The notes beneath the pieces were generated by a model. That model did no database searches and was not told where the DNA came from. It saw only the letters and a program-made list of their open reading frames with translations. DNA of 64,000 nucleotides from Budorcas taxicolor (lineage: Eukaryota; Chordata; Mammalia; Artiodactyla; Bovidae): contig NW_026291482.1 of the NCBI RefSeq assembly GCF_023091745.1, positions 124,001 to 188,000 of the forward strand. The letters are read 5' to 3'. Made by a program: the position numbers and the translations under genes. Below, in pieces: positions 34,846 through 47,083 of the stretch (the first letter of the stretch is position 1; every line of letters begins with the position of its first letter).

Positions 34846-35659
34846 TTGAGATGAGACGGGAACGCCGGGAACTCTTTCCCGACGAAGCAGGGAAAGGATC
34901 CCTCATCTCGAGCTACGAGGCGGAAACGGGGCTCCTCTGGATGTGGGCGGGACCCTCGTGATTCCTCTCGAGTGGAGACGGCTAGGTCGGGGAACTTCTT
35001 GATTTGCACCAAGGGTGTGAAGGACCCTTTCGAAGTTCCAGAGGTGAGGTGTGATCAGCCTCGAGACGCCTCAGCGGAAATGGGCCTCATCTCGCCTGGA
35101 GGGGAGAACCTCCTGGATTTTCTCGAGTTGCGGCAGGTCTTCTCGAGTTACGACGGGGACCTCAGGGACCCGCTCTGGTGGCCTCAGGAAAGGCCAGTCC
35201 CCATGCGAGTTGCTAGGGGACCTCTCGGGATTCCTCTCCCGTCCATGCCGGGGCCTCAGTCCTTGTGTGGAGTCGGGGCCGGAACCTGAGGATTCCTCTC
35301 CAGTGTTGCCATGGATCTTGGGGTGCTTCTGAGTCTCCCCAGGGGAGTCAGGCCTCGTCTCGAGTGGGGGCATGCACGTGCGCTTTCCTCCCGAGCTGCA
35401 GCAGTAGTGTCACGCTTCCTGTCACGTGGATCAAGGGATCTGTGGCTTTCCCTCGAGGCTGTCCCTCGAGGCTTTCCGACGAGGCTTTCCCACAGGCTGT
35501 GCCACGTGCCACCTTGGTGGGAGTCGATCCTCGGCGTGAAAGACGAGCCGGTGAAGGGAAAGAGGTTCCTCTGGAATGGACTGAGACATCTGGGGGACTC
35601 TTGGAATGGTGGCACGACCCTGGAGTTCCTCTCGCCGTTCCTGTTGAGAGGGCCTCCTC
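34846..35659. repeat. 814-bp diverged monomer with two 1-bp deletions
   Basis: One G is missing at 35495-35496 (cacaggctg) and one A at 35559-35561 (gggaaagagg), giving 814 bp. Unusual substitutions surround it: atgagacgg near 34850, ctttccgacgagg near 35473, then cccgaagaag, ctcgacctac and ctctagtgg between 35690 and 35790. Both indels are in homopolymers, so a local drop in sequence quality is a possible alternative to a genuinely old copy. Confidence 0.8.
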
Positions 35660-37291
35660 TTGAGATGCGACGGGAACGCCGGGAACTCTTTCCCGAAGAA
35701 GCAGGGAAAGGATCCCTCATCTCGACCTACGAGGCGGAAACGGGGCTCCTCTGGATGTGGGCGGGACCCTCGTGATTCCTCTCTAGTGGAGACGGCTAGG
35801 TCGGGGAACTTCTTGATTTGCACCAAGGGTGTGAAGGACCCTTTCGAAGTTCCAGAGGTGAGGTGTGATCAGCCTCGAGACGCCTCAGCGGAAATGGGCC
35901 TCATCTCGCCTGGAGGGGAGAACCTCCTGGATTTTCTCGAGTAGCGGCAGGTCTTCTCGAGTTACGACGGGGACCTCAGGGACCCGCTCTGGGGGCCTCA
36001 GGAAAGGCCAGTCCCCATGCGAGTTGCTAGGGGACCTCTCGGGATTCCTCTCCCGTCCATGCCGGGGCCTCAGTCCTTGTGTGGAGTCGGGGCCGGAACC
36101 TGAGGATTCCTCTTCAGTGTTGCCATGGATCTTGGGGTGCTTCTGAGTCTCCCCAGGGGAGTCAGGCCTCGTCTCGTGTGGGGGCATGCACGTGCGCTTT
36201 CCTCCAGAGCTGCAGCAGTAGTGTCACGCTTCCTGTCACGTGGATCAAGGGATCTGTGGCTTTCCCTCGAGGCTGTCCCTCGAGGCTTTCCCACGAGGCT
36301 TTCCCACAGGGCTGTGCCACGTGCCACCTTGGTGGGAGTCGATCCTCGGCGTGAAAGACGAGCCGGTGAAGGGAAAAGAGGTTCCTCTGGAATGGACTGA
36401 GACATCTGGGGGACTCTTGGAATGGTGGCACGACCCTGGAGTTCCTCTCGCCGTTCCTGTTGAGAGGGCCTCCTCTTGAGATGCGACGGGAACGCCGGGA
36501 ACTCTTTCCCGACGAAGCAGGGAAAGGATCCCTCATCTCGAGCTACGAGGCGGAAACGGGGCTCCTCTGGATGTGGGCGGGACCCTCGTGATTCCTCTCG
36601 AGTGGAGACGGCTAGGTCGGGGAACTTCTTGATTTGCACCAAGGGTGTGAAAGACCCTTTCGAAGTTCCAGAGGTGAGGTGTGATCCGCCTCGAGACGCC
36701 TCATCGGAAATGGGCCTCATCTCGCCTGAAGGGGAGAACCTCCTGGATTTTCTCGAGTTGCGGCAGGTCTTCTCGAGTTACGACGGGGACCTCAGGGACC
36801 CGCTCTGGTGGCCTCAGGAAAGGCCAGTCCCCATGCGAGTTGCTAGGGGACCTCTCGGGATTCCTCTCCCGTCCATGCCGGGGCCTCAGTCCTTGTGTGG
36901 AGTCGGGGCCGGAACCTGAGGATTCCTCTCCAGTGTTGCCATGGATCTTGGGGTGCTTCTGAGTCTCCCCAGGGGAGTCAGGCCTCGTCTCGAGTGGGGG
37001 CATGCACGTGCGCTTTCCTCCCGAGCTGCAGCAGTAGTGTCACGCTTCCTGTCACGTGGATCAAGGGATCTGTGGCTTTCCCTCGAGGCTGTCCCTCGAG
37101 GCTTTCCCACGAGGCTTTCCCACAGGGCTGTGCCACGTGCCACCTTGGTGGGAGTCGATCCTCGGCGTGAAAGACGAGCCGGTGAAGGGAAAAGAGGTTC
37201 CTCTGGAATGGACTGAGACATCTGGGTGACTCTTGGAATGGTGGCACGACCCTGGAGTTCCCCTCGCCGTTCCTGTTGAGAGGGCCTCCTC
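35660..37291. repeat. Dimer-spaced duplication (period 1632), copy 1
   Basis: Marks A35943 (gagtagcgg, ttg to tag) and T36114 (cctcttcag) recur at A37575 and T37746, both 1632 bp downstream. They are followed by the cgtctcgtgtggg mark in both copies (near 36172 and 37803). Copy 2 begins at 37292 and runs into the 2448-bp trimer pattern. Confidence 0.78.
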
Positions 37292-39618
37292 TTGAGATGC
37301 GACGGGAACGCCGGGAACTCTTTCCCGACGAAGCAGGGAAAGGATCCCTCATCTCGAGCTACGAGGCGGAAACGGGGCTCCTCTGGATGTGGGCGGGACC
37401 CTCGTGATTCCTCTCGAGTGGAGACGGCTAGGTCGGGGAACTTCTTGATTTGCACCAAGGGTGTGAAGGACCCTTTCGAAGTTCCAGAGGTGAGGTGTGA
37501 TCAGCCTCGAGACGCCTCAGCGGAAATGGGCCTCATCTCGCCTGGAGGGGAGAACCTCCTGGATTTTCTCGAGTAGCGGCAGGTCTTCTCGAGTTACGAC
37601 GGGGACCTCAGGGACCCGCTCTGGGGGCCTCAGGAAAGGCCAGTCCCCATGCGAGTTGCTAGGGGACCTCTCGGGATTCCTCTCCCGTCCATGCCGGGGC
37701 CTCAGTCCTTGTGTGGAGTAGGGGCCGGAACCTGAGGATTCCTCTTCAGTGTTGCCATGGATCTTGGGGTGCTTCTGAGTCTCCCCAGGGGAGTCAGGCC
37801 TCGTCTCGTGTGGGGGCATGCACGTGCGCTTTCCTCCCGAGCTGCAGCAGTAGTGTCACGCTTCCTGTCACGTGGATCAAGGGATCTGTGGCTTTCCCTC
37901 GAGGCTGTCCCTCGAGGCTTTCCCACGAGGCTTTCCCACAGGGCTGTGCCACGTGCCACCTTGGTGGGAGTCGATCCTCGGCGTGAAAGACGAGCCGGTG
38001 AAGGGAAAAGAGGTTCCTCTGGAATGGACTGAGACATCTGGGGGACTCTTGGAATGGTGGCACGACCCTGGAGTTCCTCTCGCCGTTCCTGTTGAGAGGG
38101 CCTCCTCTTGAGATGCGACGGGAACGCCGGGAACTCTTTCCCGACGAAGCAGGGAAAGGATCCCTCATCTCGAGCTACGAGGCGGAAACGGGGCTCCTCT
38201 GGATGTGGGCGGGACCCTCGTGATTCCTCTCGAGTGGAGACGGCTAGGTCGGGGAACTTCTTGATTCGCACCAAGGGTGTGAAGGACCCTTTCGAAGTTC
38301 CAGAGGTGAGGTGTGATCAGCCTCGAGACGCCTCAGCGGAAATGGGCCTCATCTCGCCTGGAGGGGAGAACCTCCTGGATTTTCTCGAGTTGCGGCAGGT
38401 CTTCTCGAGTTACGACGGGGACCTCAGGGACCCGCTCTGGTGGCCTCAGGAAAGGCCAGTCCCCATGCGAGTTGCTAGGGGACCTCTCGGGATTCCTCTC
38501 CCGTCCATGCCGGGGCCTCAGTCCTTGTGTGGAGTCGGGGCCGGAACCTGAGGATTCCTCTCCAGTGTTGCCATGGATCTTGGGGTGCTTCTGAGTCTCC
38601 CCAGGGGAGTCAGGCCTCGTCTCGAGTGGGGGCATGCACGTGCGCTTTCCTCCCGAGCTGCAGCAGTAGTGTCAAGCTTCCTGTCACGTGGATCAAGGGA
38701 TCTGTGGCTTTCCCTCGAGGCTGTCCCTCGAGGCTTTCCCACGAGGCTTTCCCACAGGGCTGTGCCACGTGCCACCTTGGTGGGAGTCGATCCTCGGCGT
38801 GAAAGACGAGCCGGTGAAGGGAAAAGAGGTTCCTCTGGAATGGACTGAGACATCTGGGGGACTCTTGGAATGGTGGCACGACCCTGGAGTTCCTCTCGCC
38901 GTCCCTGTTGAGAGGGCCTCCTCTTGAGATGCGACGGGAACGCCGGGAACTCTTTCCCGACGAAGCAGGGAAAGGATCCCTCATCTCGAGCTACGAGGCG
39001 GAAACGGGGCTCCTCTGGATGTGGGCGGGACCCTCGTGATTCCTCTCGAGTGGAGACGGCTAGGTCGGGGAACTTCTTGATTTGCACCAAGGGTGTGAAG
39101 GACCCTTTCGAAGTTCCAGAGGTGAGGTGTGATCAGCCTCGAGACGCCTCAGCGGAAATGGGCCTCATCTCGCCTGGAGGGGAGAACCTCCTGGATTTTC
39201 TCGAGTTGCGGCAGGTCTTCTCGAGTTACGACGGGGACCTCAGGGACCCGCTCTGGTGGCCTCAGGAAAGGCCAGTCCCCATGCGAGTTGCTAGGGGACC
39301 ACTCGGGATTCCTCTCCCGTCCATGCCGGGGCCTCAGTCCTTGTGTGGAGTCGGGGCCGGAACCTGAGGATTCCTCTCCAGTGTTGCCATGGATCTTGGG
39401 GTGCTTCTGAGTCTCCCCAGGGGAGTCAGGCCTCGTCTCGAGTGGGGGCCTGCACGTGCGCTTTCCTCCCGAGCTGCAGCAGTAGTGTCACGCTTCCTGT
39501 CACGTGGATCAAGGGATCTGTGGCTTTCCCTCGAGGCTGTCCCTCGAGGCTTTCCCACGAGGCTTTCCCACAGGGCTGTGCCACGTGCCACCTTGGTGGG
39601 AGTCGATCCTCGGCGTGA
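37171..39618. repeat. Trimer-spaced duplication (period 2448), copy 1
   Basis: Variants T37227 (ctgggtgac), gttcccctcgcc near 37257, A37720 (gtggagtagg), T37746 (cctcttcag) and cgtctcgtgtggg near 37803 all recur 2448 bp later (T39675, near 39705, A40168, T40194, near 40251). The second copy is only partial and ends after about 40.3 kb. Confidence 0.8.
38267..38910. repeat. Segment copied six monomers downstream, copy 1 (spacing 4896)
   Basis: C38267 (gattcgcacc), the AAGCTT at 38674-38679 (gtcaagctt) and gccgtccctg near 38899 recur exactly 4896 bp (six monomers) away at C43163, 43570-43575 and near 43795. The pairing of three independent marks argues for one duplicated or converted tract rather than chance. 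Confidence 0.78.
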
Positions 39619-41781
39619 AAGACGAGCCGGTGAAGGGAAAAGAGGTTCCTCTGGAATGGACTGAGACATCTGGGTGACTCTTGGAATGGTGGCACGACCC
39701 TGGAGTTCCCCTCGCCGTTCCTGTTGAGAGGGCCTCCTCTTGAGATGCGACGGGAACGCCGGGAACTCTTTCCCGACGAAGCAGGGAAAGGATCCCTCAT
39801 CTCGAGCTACGAGGCGGAAACGGGGCTCCTCTGGATGTGGGCGGGACCCTCGTGATTCCTCTCGAGTGGAGACGGCTAGGTCGGGGAACTTCTTGATTTG
39901 CACCAAGGGTGTGAAGGACCCTTTCGAAGTTCCAGAGGTGAGGTGTGATCAGCCTTGAGACGCCTCAGCGGAAATGGGCCTCATCTCGCCTGGAGGGGAG
40001 AACCTCCTGGATTTTCTCGAGTTGCGGCAGGTCTTCTCGAGTTACGACGGGGACCTCAGGGACCCGCTCTGGGGGCCTCAGGAAAGGCCAGTCCCCATGC
40101 GAGTTGCTAGGGGACCTCTCGGGATTCCTCTCCCGTCCATGCCGGGGCCTCAGTCCTTGGGTGGAGTAGGGGCCGGAACCTGAGGATTCCTCTTCAGTGT
40201 TGCCATGGATCTTGGGGTGCTTCTGAGTCTCCCCAGGGGAGTCAGGCCTCGTCTCGTGTGGGGGCATGCACGTGCGCTTTCCTCCCGAGCTGCAGCAGTA
40301 GTGTCACGCTTCCTGTCACGTGGATCAAGGGATCTGTGGCTTTCCCTCGAGGCTGTCCCTCGAGGCTTTCCCACGAGGCTTTCCCACAGGGCTGTGCCAC
40401 GTGCCACCTTGGTGGGAGTCGATCCTCGGCGTGAAAGACGAGCCGGTGAAGGGAAAAGAGGTTCCTCTGGAATGGACTGAGACATCTGGGGGACTCTTGG
40501 AATGGTGGCACGACCCTGGAGTTCCTCTCGCCGTTCCTGTTGAGAGGGCCTCCTCTTGAGATGCGACGGGAACGCCGGGAACTCTTTCCCGACGAAGCAG
40601 GGAAAGGATCCCTCATCTCGAGCTACGAGGCGGAAACGGGGCTCCTCTGGATGTGGGCGGGACCCTCGTGATTCCTCTCGAGTGGAGACGGCTAGGTCGG
40701 GGAACTTCTTGATTTGCACCAAGGGTGTGAAGGACCCTTTCGAAGTTCCAGAGGTGAGGTGTGATCAGCCTCGAGACGCCTCAGCGGAAATGGGCCTCAT
40801 CTCGCCTGGAGGGGAGAACCTCCTGGATTTTCTCGAGTTGCGGCAGGTCTTCTCGAGTTACGACGGGGACCTCAGGGACCCGCTCTGGTGGCCTCAGGAA
40901 AGGCCAGTCCCCATGCGAGTTGCTAGGGGACCTCTCGGGATTCCTCTCCCGTCCATGCCGGGGCCTCAGTCCTTGTGTGGAGTCGGGGTCGGAACCTGAG
41001 GATTCCTCTCCAGTGTTGCCATGGATCTTGGGGTGCTTCTGAGTCTCCCCAGGGGAGTCAGGCCTCGTCTCGAGTGGGGGCATGCACGTGCGCTTTCCTC
41101 CCGAGCTGCAGCAGTAGTGTCACGCTTCCTGTCACGTGGATCAAGGGATCTGTGGCTTTCCCTCGAGGCTGTCCCTCGAGGCTTTCCCACGAGGCTTTCC
41201 CACAGGGCTGTGCCACGTGCCACCTTGGTGGGAGTCGATCCTCGGCGTGAAAGACGAGCCGGTGAAGGGAAAAGAGGTTCCTCTGGAATGGACTGAGACA
41301 TCTGGGGGACTCTTGGAATGGTGGCACGACCCTGGAGTTCCTCTCGCCGTTCCTGTTGAGAGGGCCTCCTCTTGAGATGCGACGGGAACGCCGGGAACTC
41401 TTTCCCGACGAAGCAGGGAAAGGATCCCTCATCTCGAGCTACGAGGCGGAAATGGGGCTCCTCTGGATGTGGGCGGGACCCTCGTGATTCCTCTCGAGTG
41501 GAGACGGCTAGGTCGGGGAACTTCTTGATTTGCACCAAGGGTGTGAAGGACCCTTTCGAAGTTCCAGAGGTGAGGTGTGATCAGCCTCGAGACGCCTCAG
41601 CGGAAATGGGCCTCATCTCGCCTGGAGGGGAGAACCTCCTGGATTTTCTCGAGTTGTGGCAGGTCTTCTCGAGTTACGACGGGGACCTCAGGGACCCGCT
41701 CTGGTGGCCTCAGGAAAGGCCAGTCCCCATGCGAGTTGCTAGGGGACCTCTCGGGATTCCTCTCCCGTCCATGCCGGGGCC

Positions 41782-42597
41782 TCAGTCCTTGTGTGGAGTC
41801 GGGGCCGGAACCTGAGGATTCCTCTCCAGTGTTGCCATGGATCTTGGGGTGCTTCTGAGACTCCCCAGGGGAGTCAGGCCTCGTCTCGAGTGGGGGCATG
41901 CACGTGCGCTTTCCTCCCGAGCTGCAGCAGTAGTGTCACGCTTCCTGTCACGTGGATCAAGGGATCTGTGGCTTTCCCTCGAGGCTGTCCCTCGAGGCTT
42001 TCCCGCGAGGCTTTCCCACAGGGCTGTGCCACGTGCCACCTTGGTGGGAGTCGATCCTCGGCGTGAAAGACGAGCCGGTGAAGGGAAAAGAGGTTCCTCT
42101 GGAATGGACTGAGACATCTGGGGGACTCTTGGAATGGTGGCACGACCCTGGAGTTCCTCTCGCCGTTCCTGTTGAGAGGGCCTCCTCTTGAGATGCGACG
42201 GGAACGCCGGGAACTCTTTCCCGACGAAGCAGGGAAAGGATCCCTCATCTCGAGCTACGAGGCGGAAACGGGGCTCCTCTGGATGTGGGCGGGACCCTCG
42301 TGATTCCTCTCGAGTGGAGACGGCTAGGTCGGGGAACTTCTTGATTCGCACCAAGGGTGTGAAGGACCCTTTCGAAGTTCCAGAGGTGAGGTGTGATCAG
42401 CCTCGAGACGCCTCAGCGGAAATGGGCCTCATCTCGCCTGGAGGGGAGAACCTCCTGGATTTTCTCGAGTTGCGGCAGGTCTTCTCGAGTTACGACGGGG
42501 ACCTCAGGGACCCGCTCTGGTGGCCTCAGGAAAGGCCAGTCCCCATGCGAGTTGCTAGGGGACCTCTCGGGATTCCTCTCCCGTCCATGCCGGGGCC
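41782..42597. repeat. Single-monomer duplication, copy 1
   Basis: A41860 (ctgagactcc), tcccgcgagg near 42000 and C42347 (gattcgcacc) are all repeated one monomer later (A42676, near 42816, C43163). The copies differ at a gctgtgcctcg singleton in copy 2 near 42801. Confidence 0.82.
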
Positions 42598-43413
42598 TCA
42601 GTCCTTGTGTGGAGTCGGGGCCGGAACCTGAGGATTCCTCTCCAGTGTTGCCATGGATCTTGGGGTGCTTCTGAGACTCCCCAGGGGAGTCAGGCCTCGT
42701 CTCGAGTGGGGGCATGCACGTGCGCTTTCCTCCCGAGCTGCAGCAGTAGTGTCACGCTTCCTGTCACGTGGATCAAGGGATCTGTGGCTTTCCCTCGAGG
42801 CTGTGCCTCGAGGCTTTCCCGCGAGGCTTTCCCACAGGGCTGTGCCACGTGCCACCTTGGTGGGAGTCGATCCTCGGCGTGAAAGACGAGCCGGTGAAGG
42901 GAAAAGAGGTTCCTCTGGAATGGACTGAGACATCTGGGGGACTCTTGGAATGGTGGCACGACCCTGGAGTTCCTCTCGCCGTTCCTGTTGAGAGGGCCTC
43001 CTCTTGAGATGCGACGGGAACGCCGGGAACTCTTTCCCGACGAAGCAGGGAAAGGATCCCTCATCTCGAGCTACGAGGCGGAAACGGGGCTCCTCTGGAT
43101 GTGGGCGGGACCCTCGTGATTCCTCTCGAGTGGAGACGGCTAGGTCGGGGAACTTCTTGATTCGCACCAAGGGTGTGAAGGACCCTTTCGAAGTTCCAGA
43201 GGTGAGGTGTGATCAGCCTCGAGACGCCTCAGCGGAAATGGGCCTCATCTCGCCTGGAGGGGAGAACCTCCTGGATTTTCTCGAGTTGCGGCAGGTCTTC
43301 TCGAGTTACGACGGGGACCTCAGGGACCCGCTCTGGTGGCCTCAGGAAAGGCCAGTCCCCATGCGAGTTGCTAGGGGACCTCTCGGGATTCCTCTCCCGT
43401 CCATGCCGGGGCC
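42598..43413. repeat. Single-monomer duplication, copy 2
   Basis: This is the second copy of the unit at 41782-42597 (A42676, tcccgcgagg, C43163). It overlaps the start of the six-monomer-spaced segment, so the C43163 mark is shared by both events. Confidence 0.82.
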
Positions 43414-43806
43414 TCAGTCCTTGTGTGGAGTCGGGGCCGGAACCTGAGGATTCCTCTCCAGTGTTGCCATGGATCTTGGGGTGCTTCTGAGTCTCCCCAG
43501 GGGAGTCAGGCCTCGTCTCGAGTGGGGGCATGCACGTGCGCTTTCCTCCCGAGCTGCAGCAGTAGTGTCAAGCTTCCTGTCACGTGGATCAAGGGATCTG
43601 TGGCTTTCCCTCGAGGCTGTCCCTCGAGGCTTTCCCACGAGGCTTTCCCACAGGGCTGTGCCACGTGCCACCTTGGTGGGAGTCGATCCTCGGCGTGAAA
43701 GACGAGCCGGTGAAGGGAAAAGAGGTTCCTCTGGAATGGACTGAGACATCTGGGGGACTCTTGGAATGGTGGCACGACCCTGGAGTTCCTCTCGCCGTCC
43801 CTGTTG
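43163..43806. repeat. Segment copied six monomers downstream, copy 2 (spacing 4896)
   Basis: This is the partner of the segment at 38267-38910, carrying C43163, AAGCTT at 43570-43575 and gccgtccctg. It lies immediately left of the junction with the right-hand subfamily, which begins within about 150 bp. Confidence 0.78.
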
Positions 43807-46800
43807 AGAGGGCCTCCTCTTGAGATGCGACGGGAACGCCGGGAACTCTTTCCCGACGAAGCAGGGAAAGGATCCCTCATCTCGAGCTACGAGGCGGAAA
43901 CGGGGCTCCTCTGGATGTGGGCGGGACCCTCGTGATTCCTCTCGAGTGGAGACGGGTATGTCGGGGAACTTCTTGATTTGCACCAAGGGTGTGAAGGACC
44001 CTTTCGAAGTTCCAGAGGGGAGGTGTGATCAGCCTCGAGACGCCTCAGCGGAAATGGGCCTCATCTCGCCTGGAGGGGAGAACCTCCTGGATTTTCTCGA
44101 GTTGCGGCAGGTCTTCTCGAGTTACGACGGGGACCTCAGGGACCCGCTCTTGTGGCCTCAGGAAAGGCCAGTCCCCATGCGAGTTGCTAGGGGACCTCTC
44201 GGGATTCCTCTCCCGTCCATGCCGGGGCCTCAGTCCTTGTGTGGAGTCGGGGCCGGAACCTGAGGATTCCTCTCCAGTGTTGCCATGGATCTTGGGGTGC
44301 TTCTGAGTCTCCCCAGGGGAGTCAGGCCTCGTCTCGAATGGGGGCATGCACGTGCGCTTTCCTCCCGAGCTGCAGCAGTAGTGTCACGCTTCCTGTCACG
44401 TGGATCAAGGGATCTGTGGCTTTCCCTCGAGGCTGTCCCTCGAGGCTTTCCCACGAGGCTTTCCCACAGGGCTGTGCCACGTGCCACCCTGGTGTGAGTC
44501 GATCCTCGGCGTGAAAGACGAGCCGGTGAAGGGAAAAGAGGTTCCTCTGGAATGGACTGAGACATCTGGGGGACTCTTGGAATGGTGGCACGACCCTGGA
44601 GTTCCTCTCGCCGTTCCTGTTGAGAGGGCCTCCTCTTGAGATGCGACGGGAACGCCGGGAACTCTTTCCCGACGAAGCAGGGAAAGGATCCCTCATCTCG
44701 AGCTCCGAGGCGGAAACGGGGCTCCTCTGGATGTGGGCGGGACCCTCGTGATTCCTCTCGAGTGGAGACGGGTATGTCGGGGAACTTCTTGATTTGCACC
44801 AAGGGTGTGAAGGACCCTTTCGAAGTTCCAGAGGTGAGGTGTGATCAGCCTCGAGACGCCTCAGCGGAAATGGGCCTCATCTCGCCTGGAGGGGAGAACC
44901 TCCTGGATTTTCTCGAGTTGCGGCAGGTCTTCTCGAGTTACGACGGGGACCTCAGGGACCCGCTCTGGTGGCCTCAGGAAAGGCCAGTCCCCATGCGAGT
45001 TGCTAGGGGACCTCTCGGGATTCCTCTCCCGTCCATGCCGGGGCCTCAGTCCTTGTGTGGAGTCGGGGCCGGAACCTGAGGATTCCTCTCCAGTGTTGCC
45101 ATGGATCTTGGGGTGCTTCTGAGTCACCCCAGGGGAGTCAGGCCTCGTCTCGAGTGGGGGCATGCACGTGCGCTTTCCTCCCGAGCTGCAGCAGTAGTGT
45201 CACGCTTCCTGTCACGTGGATCAAGGGATCTGTGGCTTTCCGTCGAGGCTGTCCCTCGAGGCTTTCCCACGAGGCTTTCCCACAGGGCTGTGCCACGTGC
45301 CACCTTGGTGTGAGTCGATCCTCGGCGTGAAAGACGAGCCGGTGAAGGGAAAAGAGGTTCCTCTGGAATGGACTGAGACATCTGGGGGACTCTTGGAATG
45401 GTGGCACGACCCTGGAGTTCCTCTCGCCGTTCCTGTTGAGAGGGCCTCCTCTTGAGATGCGACGGGAACGCCGGGAACTCTTTCCCGACGAAGCAGGGAA
45501 AGGATCCCTCATCTCGAGCTACGAGGCGGAAATGGGGCTCCTCTGGATGTGGGTGGGACCCTCGTGATTCCTCTCGAGTGGAGACGGGTATGTCGGGGAA
45601 CTTCTTGATTTGCACCAAGGGTGTGAAGGACCCTTTCGAAGTTCCAGAGGGGAGGTGTGATCAGCCTCGAGAGGCCTCAGCGGAAATGGGCCTCATCTCG
45701 CCTGGAGGGGAGAACCTCCTGGATTTTCTCGAGTTGCGGCAGGTCTTCTCGAGTTACGACGGGGACCTCAGGGACCCGCTCTGGTGGCCTCAGGAAAGGC
45801 CAGTCCCCATGCGAGTTGCTAGGGGACCTCTCGGGATTCCTCTCCCGTCCATGCCGGGGCCTCAGTCCTTGTGTGGAGTCGGGGCCGGAATGTGAGGATT
45901 CCTCTCCAGTGTTGCCATGGATCTTGGGGTGCTTCTGAGTCTCCCCAGGGGAGTCAGGCCTCGTCTCGAGTGGGGGCATGCACGTGCGCTTTCCTCCCGA
46001 GCTGCAGCAGTAGTGTCACGCTTCCTGTCACGTGGATCAAGGGATCTGTGGCTTTCATTCGAGGCTGTCCCTCGAGGCTTTCCCACGAGGCTTTCCCACA
46101 GGGATGTGCCACGTGCCACCTTGGTGTGAGTCAATCCTCGGCGTGAAAGACGAGCCGGTGAAGGGAAAAGAGGTTCCTCTGGAATGGCCTGAGACATCTG
46201 GGGGACTCTTGGAATGGTGGCACGACCCTGGAGTTCCTCTCGCCGTTCCTGTTGAGAGGGCCTCCTCTTGAGATGCGACGGGAACGCCGGGAACTCTTTC
46301 CCGACGAAGCAGGGAAAGGATCCCTCATCTCGAGCTACGAGGCGGAAATGGGGCTCCTCTGGATGTGGGCGGGACCCTCGTGATTCCTCTCGAGTGGAGA
46401 CGGGTATGTCGGGGAACTTCTTGATTTGCACCAAGGGTGTGAAGGACCCTTTCGAAGTTCCAGAGGTGAGGTGTGATCAGCCTCGAGACGCCTCAGCGGA
46501 AATGGGCCTCATCTCGCCTGGAGGGGAGAACCTCCTGGATTTTCTCGAGTTGCGGCAGGTCTTCTCGAGTTACGACGGGGACCTCAGGGACCCGCTCTGG
46601 TGGCCTCAGGAAAGGCCAGTCCCCATGCGAGTTGCTAGGGGACCTCTCGGGATTCCTCTCCCGTCCATGCCGGGGCCTCAGTCCTTGTGTGGAGTCGGGG
46701 CCGGAACCTGAGGATTCCTCTCCAGTGTTGCCATGGATCTTGGGGTGCTTCTGAGTCTCCCCAGGGGAGTCAGGCCTCGTCTCGAGTGGGAGCATGCACG

Positions 46801-47083
46801 TGCGCTTTCCTCCCGAGCTGCAGCTGTGGTGTCACCCTTCCTGTCACGTGGATCAAGGGATCTGTGGCTTTCCCTCGAGGCTGTCCCTCGAGGCTTTCCC
46901 ATGAGGCTTTCCCACAGGGCTGTGCCACGTGCCACTTTGCTGTGAGTCGATCTTCTGCGTGAAAGACGAGCCAGTGAAGGGAAACGAGGTTCCTCTGGAA
47001 TGGACTGAGACATCTGGGGGACTCTTGGAATGGTGGCACGACCCTGGAGTTCCTCTCGCCATTCCTGTTGAGAGGGCCTCCTC

